64,000 nt of DNA from Acidovorax sp. KKS102. Its GTDB lineage: Bacteria > Pseudomonadota > Gammaproteobacteria > Burkholderiales > Burkholderiaceae_C. Both the position numbers and the translations under genes were made by a program. Below the pieces are notes generated by a model that was not told where the DNA came from, searched no databases, and saw nothing but the letters and a program-made list of their open reading frames with translations. Shown here piece by piece: positions 59,666-64,000 of the stretch (position 1 is its first letter; each line of letters starts with the position of its first letter). The stretch spans positions 124,001 to 188,000 of the forward strand of contig NC_018708.1 in the NCBI RefSeq assembly GCF_000302535.1, given 5' to 3'.

Positions 59666-60106
59666 ATGACCGCCTTTGCACACGTTGAGTACCCCACCGA
59701 ACACCCCGGCGTTGTCCGCGCCGAAAACGCTGCCGCCGCCCTGAAGAGCGCTGCCGCCCATTTTGACGGCGCGCGTGGCGCTGCCTCCTTGCTGCTGGCC
59801 GCCGTGGTCTCCGCGCTGCTGGTGGTTGCCAACCAGGTCATCGACACCTGGACCGAAGGCCACCTGCTGGCTGCCTGGATGGTGCTGTGGCTCGTGGCCT
59901 TTGCTGCGCTGGCCCTGCTGACCAGCCCCGCCCGTCGCGCTGGTGTGGCGCTGCGCGGTTCCGCGCTGGCCTGGGCCGAAAGCCGTCGCCGCGCCGCTGA
60001 AGACCAGCGCACCTGGCAAGTGGCCCTGAAGGACCCCCGCATCATGGCCGAGCTGAACCACGCAATGGGCATTCCCACCGTGGACAGCATTCGCAAGTAC
60101 TACTGA
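59666..60106 (+). CDS. Small membrane protein, uncharacterised
   Basis: 146 residues with two membrane helices (AASLLLAAVVSALLVVANQVI and LLAAWMVLWLVAFAALALL) and a conserved soluble tail WAESRRRAAEDQRTWQVALK followed by DPRIMAELNHAMGIPTVDS. I do not know a named family, but the tail looks strongly constrained. The gene has its own terminator, a preceding AT-rich LysR-type dyad, and few rare codons, so it may be well expressed. Its function is unknown. Confidence 0.75.
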   Translation: MTAFAHVEYPTEHPGVVRAENAAAALKSAAAHFDGARGAASLLLAAVVSALLVVANQVIDTWTEGHLLAAWMVLWLVAFAALALLTSPARRAGVALRGSALAWAESRRRAAEDQRTWQVALKDPRIMAELNHAMGIPTVDSIRKYY

Positions 60107-60152
60107 ACTGAGGGTTTAGCGCAGCACACGCTGCGCAATCCAGCGAATTTAA

Positions 60153-60179
60153 GCCGTGGCAGACGCCACGGCTTTTTTT
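60153..60179 (+). terminator. Intrinsic terminator of the small membrane protein gene
   Basis: GCCGTGGC/GCCACGGC stem with a 4-nt loop, followed by TTTTTTT. Confidence 0.85.
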
Positions 60180-60255
60180 GTGTCTGCGTTTGTCATGCCC
60201 CACATGCCCCATTCCTGGTGCTCCAGGCCGCTGCTGTAGCTGCAGCGCGGAGGCG

Positions 60256-60289
60256 AAAAAAAGCCGTCCCGCGAGTGCGAGACGGCTTT
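60256..60289 (-). terminator. Intrinsic terminator of the PEP carboxykinase gene
   Basis: GCCGTC/GACGGC outer stem with an inner CGC/GCG pairing. On the minus strand it is followed by seven T. It lies 35 bp after the PEP carboxykinase stop and faces the preceding terminator, so the two genes are cleanly separated. Confidence 0.8.
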
Positions 60290-60322
60290 GAGTGGGGGAG
60301 CTTCCTGGATCGAATGGGCGTA

Positions 60323-62194
60323 TCAGGCCGCCAGGCGCTTTTCCAGTTGCGCCTTGGTATCGAGCAGTGCCTGGGGTAGGTGGTAGGCCAGCTGCTCAAA
60401 GTGGGCGGTGTGCAGCTTGAACTCTTCCGCCCATGCGGCCTTGTCGATGCTGGTCACGGCGTCGAACTTCTGGGCACTGAAATCCAGACCGGTCCAGTTG
60501 ATCTCGGCGTACTGCGGGGCCACGCCGAACATGGTTTCCTGGCCTTGGGCCTGGCCTTCGATGCGGTCAATCATCCACTTGAGCACGCGCATGTTGTCGC
60601 CATAACCGGGCCAGACGAACTTGCCGGCTTCGTCCTTGCGGAACCAGTTCACGCAGAACACCTTGGGCAGCGCCTTGCCGGTGGCGGCAATTTGGCCTTC
60701 CATGTTCAGCCAGTGCTGGAAATAGTCGCTCATGTTGTAGCCGCAGAACGGCAGCATGGCGAAGGGGTCGCGGCGCACCACGCCCTGGGCGCCAAAGGCG
60801 GCGGCGGTGGTTTCGGAGCCCATGGTCGCAGCCATGTACACGCCTTCGGTCCAGGTGCGGGCTTCGGTCACCAGCGGCACGGTGGTGGAGCGGCGGCCGC
60901 CGAAAATGAAGGCGTCAATGGCCACGCCATTGGCATCGTCCCACTGGGGGTCGAGGGCTGGGTTGTTGGTGGCAGCCACGGTGAAGCGCGAGTTGGGGTG
61001 CGCAGCCTTGGCGCCGGTTTCCTTGGCGATCTGGGGCGTCCAGTCCTTGCCTTGCCAGTCGATCAGGTGATCGGGCAGCTTGCCGGTGTCCTTTTCCATG
61101 CCTTCCCACCACACGTCGCCGTCGTCCGTCAGGGCCACGTTGGTGAAGATCACGTCCTTGTCCAGGCTGCGCATGCAGTTGGGGTTGGTGTGCATGTTGG
61201 TGCCGGGGGCCACGCCAAAGTAGCCAGCCTCGGGGTTGATGGCGTACATCTTGCCGTCGGCATGGGGCTTGATCCAGGCAATGTCGTCACCGATGGTGGT
61301 GACCTTCCAGCCGGCAAAGCCCGCCTCGGGCGGCACCAGCATCGAGAAGTTGGTCTTGCCGCACGCGCTGGGGAAGGCCGCTGCCACGTGGTACTTCTTG
61401 CCTTGGGGGTTGGTCACGCCCAGGATGAGCATGTGTTCGGCCAGCCAGCCCTGGTCACGGCCCATGGTGGAGGCGATGCGCAGGGCCAGGCACTTCTTGC
61501 CCAGCAGCGCATTGCCGCCGTAGCCCGAGCCGTAGGACCAGATTTCGCGCGTTTCGGGGTAGTGCACGATGTACTTGACCTTGGGGTTGCAAGGCCAGCT
61601 CGTCGTGTCCTTCTCGCCTTCGGCCAGGGGCGCGCCCACGGTGTGCATGCAGGGCACGAACTCGCCTTCCACGCCCAGCACGTCGTACACGGCCTTGCCC
61701 ATGCGGGTCATCAGGCGCTGGTTGACGGCCACGTAGGCGCTGTCGGTCAGCTCCACGCCGATGTGGGCAATGTGGCTGCCCAAAGGGCCCATGCTGAAGG
61801 GCACCACGTACATGGTGCGGCCCTTCATGCAGCCGTCAAACAGCGGCTGCAGCGTGGCGCGCATTTCAGCGGGAGCCATCCAGTTGTTGGTGGGGCCGGC
61901 GTCTTCCTTGGAGGCCGAGCAGATGTAGGTGCGGTCTTCCACGCGGGCCACGTCCGATGGATCGGACCAGGCCAGGAAGCTGCCGGGGCGCTTGGCGGGG
62001 TTCAGCTTCTTGAAGGTGCCGGCATCGACCAGCTGCTGGCACAGGCGGTCGTACTCTTCCTGGGAGCCATCGCACCAGTAGATGCTATCGGGCTTGCACA
62101 GGGCGGCCATGTCGGCCACCCAGGCGAGCAGTCGGGCGTTTTTGACGTAAGCGGGGGCGTTGAGATTCAGGCCCTGCATCGTGGGTGCGTTCAT
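60323..62194 (-). CDS. pckG: Phosphoenolpyruvate carboxykinase (GTP-dependent)
   Basis: A 623-residue enzyme that converts oxaloacetate and GTP to phosphoenolpyruvate, the entry to gluconeogenesis. The kinase-1a (P-loop) motif is [13 protein letters not shown], kinase-2 is [11 protein letters not shown], and the GTP-type hallmarks [15 protein letters not shown] and [16 protein letters not shown] are present. Full length. The start ATG 62194 is preceded by AGGAAGC, which lies inside the hairpin at 62201-62237. That overlap suggests translation may be controlled by the hairpin, and transcription by the nearby palindromes. Confidence 0.96.
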   Translation of the reverse strand: MNAPTMQGLNLNAPAYVKNARLLAWVADMAALCKPDSIYWCDGSQEEYDRLCQQLVDAGTFKKLNPAKRPGSFLAWSDPSDVARVEDRTYICSASKEDAGPTNNWMAPAEMRATLQPLFDGCMKGRTMYVVPFSMGPLGSHIAHIGVELTDSAYVAVNQRLMTRMGKAVYDVLGVEGEFVPCMHTVGAPLAEGEKDTTSWPCNPKVKYIVHYPETREIWSYGSGYGGNALLGKKCLALRIASTMGRDQGWLAEHMLILGVTNPQGKKYHVAAAFPSACGKTNFSMLVPPEAGFAGWKVTTIGDDIAWIKPHADGKMYAINPEAGYFGVAPGTNMHTNPNCMRSLDKDVIFTNVALTDDGDVWWEGMEKDTGKLPDHLIDWQGKDWTPQIAKETGAKAAHPNSRFTVAATNNPALDPQWDDANGVAIDAFIFGGRRSTTVPLVTEARTWTEGVYMAATMGSETTAAAFGAQGVVRRDPFAMLPFCGYNMSDYFQHWLNMEGQIAATGKALPKVFCVNWFRKDEAGKFVWPGYGDNMRVLKWMIDRIEGQAQGQETMFGVAPQYAEINWTGLDFSAQKFDAVTSIDKAAWAEEFKLHTAHFEQLAYHLPQALLDTKAQLEKRLAA

Positions 62195-62200
62195 CGGGGA

Positions 62201-62237
62201 GCTTCCTAAGTTGAAAAAACGTTTTTTCAAAGGAAGC
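62201..62237 (-). promoter_or_regulatory. Perfect palindrome and ribosome-site-sequestering hairpin in the pckG leader
   Basis: TTGAAAAAAC GTTTTTTCAA is a perfect 20-bp palindrome with a central CG (62211-62230). It is flanked by GCTTCCT and AGGAAGC, so 17 bp on each side can pair, with one 3-nt bulge. In the minus-strand mRNA the Shine-Dalgarno AGGAAGC is one arm of this hairpin and would be hidden. The central CG dyad is also typical of LacI-family operators. Either reading implies regulation of pckG. Confidence 0.65.
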
Positions 62238-62284
62238 GGACCGAACGGGTCACGGCGAGGCCTGGCGCAATTGCGGTGCTGAGC

Positions 62285-62301
62285 GCTGCCTTTGAAAAAA
62301 C
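62285..62301 (+). repeat. Second, inverted copy of the pckG leader motif
   Basis: GCTGCCTTTGAAAAAAC, the reverse complement of 62221-62237 with 16 of 17 bases matching, 48 bp away. The two face each other upstream of pckG, suggesting a second operator half-site or looping by the same regulator. Confidence 0.55.
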
Positions 62302-62415
62302 GGCTTTCGTGCTCAGTCGGCGGGCGGGAGCGTGTGTCAGCCCCACGGGTGGAGGCTAGTTCCACGGATTCCGCGGGTCGGCTGGGATGTCAATTTTATG
62401 AATCTGCCGCCCATT

Positions 62416-62428
62416 TGTCTGTCAGACA
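62416..62428. promoter_or_regulatory. Palindrome TGTCTG T CAGACA
   Basis: A perfect 6-bp dyad around a T, about 220 bp upstream of pckG. It is followed by CATGCAAAAAAAACATG, a 4-bp dyad around an A-tract (62440-62456). It contains TGTCAGACA, similar to FadR/GntR-type binding sequences. The regulator is unknown. Confidence 0.4.
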
Positions 62429-62506
62429 GGGGTCAAAACCATGCAAAAAAAACATGAGGTTATGCATGAAATCCGACGCCCTGCAGGTGCCGGGCTGGGG
62501 CTCGAG

Positions 62507-62535
62507 AACCTGTTCAAAAAGACTCCAAACAGGTT
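62507..62535. terminator. Hairpin immediately after queC
   Basis: Perfect 8-bp arms AACCTGTT (62507-62514) and AACAGGTT (62528-62535) with a 13-nt loop containing an A-tract, adjacent to the queC stop. It could terminate queC transcription, although no T-run follows. Confidence 0.45.
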
Positions 62536-63246
62536 TTAAGGCCGGGTCGCCGCACCGCTCCAGCGCTCAAAGCCCGCCTTGCGCAGCGCACAGGCCGGGC
62601 AGGTGCCACAGCCATAGCCCCAGGCATGCAGCGTGTCGCGCACGCCGTGGTAGCAGGTGTGCGAGTCGTTCACGATCAGATCGACCAGTGCTTGCCCACC
62701 CAGGGTCCGCGCCAGCTCCCAGGTTTCGGATTTGTCCAGCCACATGAGGGGCGTCTCGAACGTGAACCGCTGGCCCATGCCCAGCGACACCGCCACTTGC
62801 AGCGCCTTGAGCGTGTCGTCTCGGCAGTCGGGGTAGCCGGAGAAGTCGGTCTCGCACATGCCGCCCACCAGGGTGTGCAGCCCGCGCCGGTAGCCCACGG
62901 CGGCCGCCAGCTGGAAGAACAGCAGGTTGCGCCCCGGCACAAAGGTGTTGGGCAGGCCGGCGGCGGTCATCTGGATCTCGGCGTCGCTGGTCAGCGCGGT
63001 GTCGCTGATGTGGCCCAGCACCGCCAGGTCCAGCATGTGGTCGTCGCCCAGCCGGGCGTTCCACTGCGGAAACTGCGCGCGCAGCGACGCCAGCACCGTC
63101 TGTCGCGCCTGCAGCTCGATGTGGTGGCGCTGGCCGTAGTCAAAGCCGATGGTTTCCACATGGGCAAAGTGCTCCAGGGCCCAGGCCAGGCAGGTGGTGG
63201 AGTCCTGGCCTCCGGAAAAGAGGACGAGTGCGTGTCCGGGTCTCAT
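62536..63246 (-). CDS. queC: 7-cyano-7-deazaguanine synthase
   Basis: A 236-residue ATP-dependent enzyme that makes preQ0, precursor of queuosine in tRNA. The PP-loop ATP motif is [18 protein letters not shown] near the N-terminus, followed by [31 protein letters not shown] and [13 protein letters not shown]. The C-terminal zinc cluster is [14 protein letters not shown] together with an upstream cysteine in SHTCYHGV. The start is ATG 63246 (GGAG upstream); an ATG 18 bp further upstream is in frame. It stands apart from other queuosine genes in this window. Confidence 0.95.
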   Translation of the reverse strand: MRPGHALVLFSGGQDSTTCLAWALEHFAHVETIGFDYGQRHHIELQARQTVLASLRAQFPQWNARLGDDHMLDLAVLGHISDTALTSDAEIQMTAAGLPNTFVPGRNLLFFQLAAAVGYRRGLHTLVGGMCETDFSGYPDCRDDTLKALQVAVSLGMGQRFTFETPLMWLDKSETWELARTLGGQALVDLIVNDSHTCYHGVRDTLHAWGYGCGTCPACALRKAGFERWSGAATRP

Positions 63247-63291
63247 GGGGGTTCTCCAGGTCAAACGAGGATGGAATGTGGGGGCGAGACG

Positions 63292-63315
63292 AAAAAAAGC
63301 CCCGCACTGCGGGGC
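63292..63315 (-). terminator. Intrinsic terminator downstream of the 48-residue membrane protein gene
   Basis: GCCCCGC/GCGGGGC stem with a 3-nt loop. On the minus strand it is followed by a run of seven T. It lies between the small gene at 63342 and queC. Confidence 0.85.
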
Positions 63316-63341
63316 TGTGGGGGTGATGCCTGCCGGAGCGG

Positions 63342-63488
63342 TCAGGCCATCATCACGGCGATGAACGCCAGCAGGAACATCATGATGCCGCCCACCACCG
63401 GCAGCACGACGGGGACCACGTGAACGACGTTTTCCACGGGGTCGTTCGATGGCGTTGCTGAGGCGTGCGAAGTGTGGTGGTCAGACAT
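63342..63488 (-). CDS. 48-residue single-helix membrane protein
   Basis: A short gene between the threonine dehydratase and queC. The encoded protein starts [20 protein letters not shown] and ends in a hydrophobic helix ([20 protein letters not shown]) followed by AVMMA. The N-terminal part is His/Ser-rich and soluble. A GGAG ribosome site lies just upstream and a strong terminator follows 30 bp after its stop. These signals support a real gene. Function unknown; it may be a small subunit or regulator of a membrane complex. Confidence 0.72.
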   Translation of the reverse strand: MSDHHTSHASATPSNDPVENVVHVVPVVLPVVGGIMMFLLAFIAVMMA

Positions 63489-63576
63489 GGTGGGCTCCAG
63501 ATGCTTAAAACTTGCGCAATTCTAGCCGCGAGAACCTGCGCAGGGGCAAAACCCTGTGGTCTCTATGCACAGGCTC

Positions 63577-64000
63577 TCAGATCAGGTCGGCCTGCATGCC
63601 TGCCGCCCGCAGCTGTCCCAGCACCTCATCGACATGGGTCTTGCCCCGGGTTTGCAGCACCAGCTCAATCTCCACGTTCTGCGCGGCCAGCATGGTGAAG
63701 GCGCGCTGGTGGTGCACTTCCTCGATGTTGGCGCCTGCGTCGGCCACCGTGGCGGTGATGCGCGCTAGCACGCCGGGCACATCGCGTGCGCTGACCTTGA
63801 TGCGCGCCAGGCGCCCCGAGCGCACCATGCCGCGTTCGATGATGGCCGCCAGCAGCAGTGGGTCGATGTTGCCGCCGCACAGCACCAGGCCCACGCGCTT
63901 GCCCTTGAAGCGTTCGGGGTAGCGCACCAGCGCCGCCAAGCCAGCAGCCCCTGCGCCTTCGACCAGGGTCTTTTCAATCTCCAGCAGCATCAGCACCGCC
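63577..64000 (-). CDS. ilvA: Threonine dehydratase C-terminal part (partial)
   Basis: The frame is open to the right edge, so the N-terminal catalytic part lies outside the window. The visible 140 residues contain the end of the PLP-enzyme domain (EGAGAAGLAALVRYPERFKG, then VGLVLCGGNIDPLLLAAIIE) and a C-terminal ACT domain (RIKVSARDVPGVLARITATV, then GANIEEVHHQRAFTM). This combination is typical of the shorter catabolic-type threonine ammonia-lyases, which convert threonine to 2-oxobutyrate and are allosterically tuned through the ACT domain. The symbol is tentative between ilvA and tdcB. Confidence 0.85.
   Translation of the reverse strand, partial: AVLMLLEIEKTLVEGAGAAGLAALVRYPERFKGKRVGLVLCGGNIDPLLLAAIIERGMVRSGRLARIKVSARDVPGVLARITATVADAGANIEEVHHQRAFTMLAAQNVEIELVLQTRGKTHVDEVLGQLRAAGMQADLI

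Noticed and set aside
60380..62209. A 609-residue open frame antisense to PEP carboxykinase, and similar long antisense frames elsewhere
   Set aside because: They have no family features and mirror the codon bias of the true gene.

Overview
The window is high-GC chromosomal DNA. Its protein families and gene neighbourhoods suggest a betaproteobacterium of the Comamonadaceae, probably Acidovorax-like: Bug/TTT solute-binding proteins, GTP-dependent PEP carboxykinase, minCDE followed by a FUSC transporter, and abundant LysR/GntR/TetR regulators with divergent metabolic genes. This placement comes from recognising families, not from a database search. No rRNA, tRNA or CRISPR array was seen.

Layout. 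1-2.8 kb: a minus-strand DNA-repair operon (exonuclease, ATP-dependent DNA ligase and the first codons of what is probably the ligase-associated helicase), all joined by 4-bp overlaps. 3-8.7 kb: a BON-domain protein, a family-5 solute-binding protein, a YnfA/ArsR pair, a NIPSNAP gene followed by an ABM gene broken by an amber codon, and a lower-GC patch with immunity-like genes. 8.7-18.9 kb: FAD-linked oxidase, TetR/Bug/carboxylesterase operon, two membrane proteins, then a compact GntR-controlled polar amino-acid ABC transporter ending in a strong terminator. 18.9-30.1 kb: two divergent EF-hand proteins, cobalamin adenosyltransferase, thioesterase, LivJ-like binding protein, CoA-transferase, NCS2 permease, zinc-ribbon protein, methyltransferase and a UbiH-type hydroxylase. 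30.3-31.4 kb: a complete IS30-family element with a frameshifted transposase. 31.4-44.3 kb: BCCT transporter, acetoacetyl-CoA synthetase, Bug protein, acyl-CoA synthetase, PssA, PhzF, LysR, a diguanylate cyclase and an EamA exporter. 44.4-48.7 kb: minCDE and a YccS-like FUSC protein. 48.7-55.4 kb: MOSC, flavin reductase, an alpha/beta hydrolase without a nucleophile, YdcF, a quinone-reductase-like flavoprotein, D-amino-acid dehydrogenase with a divergent ArgP-like LysR gene, and a TetR gene. 55.4-64 kb: two fasciclin-domain genes, a universal stress protein, phosphoesterase, LysR, a small membrane protein, PEP carboxykinase with an elaborate palindromic leader, queC, a 48-residue membrane protein and the 3' part of a threonine dehydratase gene.

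The most unusual signal is a short dispersed repeat. It has six co-linear copies, each with exactly 36 nt from the TGCT-like start to a TAGCGCT-like block. Two copies sit in frame inside enzyme genes (acetoacetyl-CoA synthetase and D-amino-acid dehydrogenase). Two others supply the final codons and stop of their genes. One lies beside the IS30 insertion. This resembles, by analogy, the protein-coding palindromic elements known from Rickettsia.
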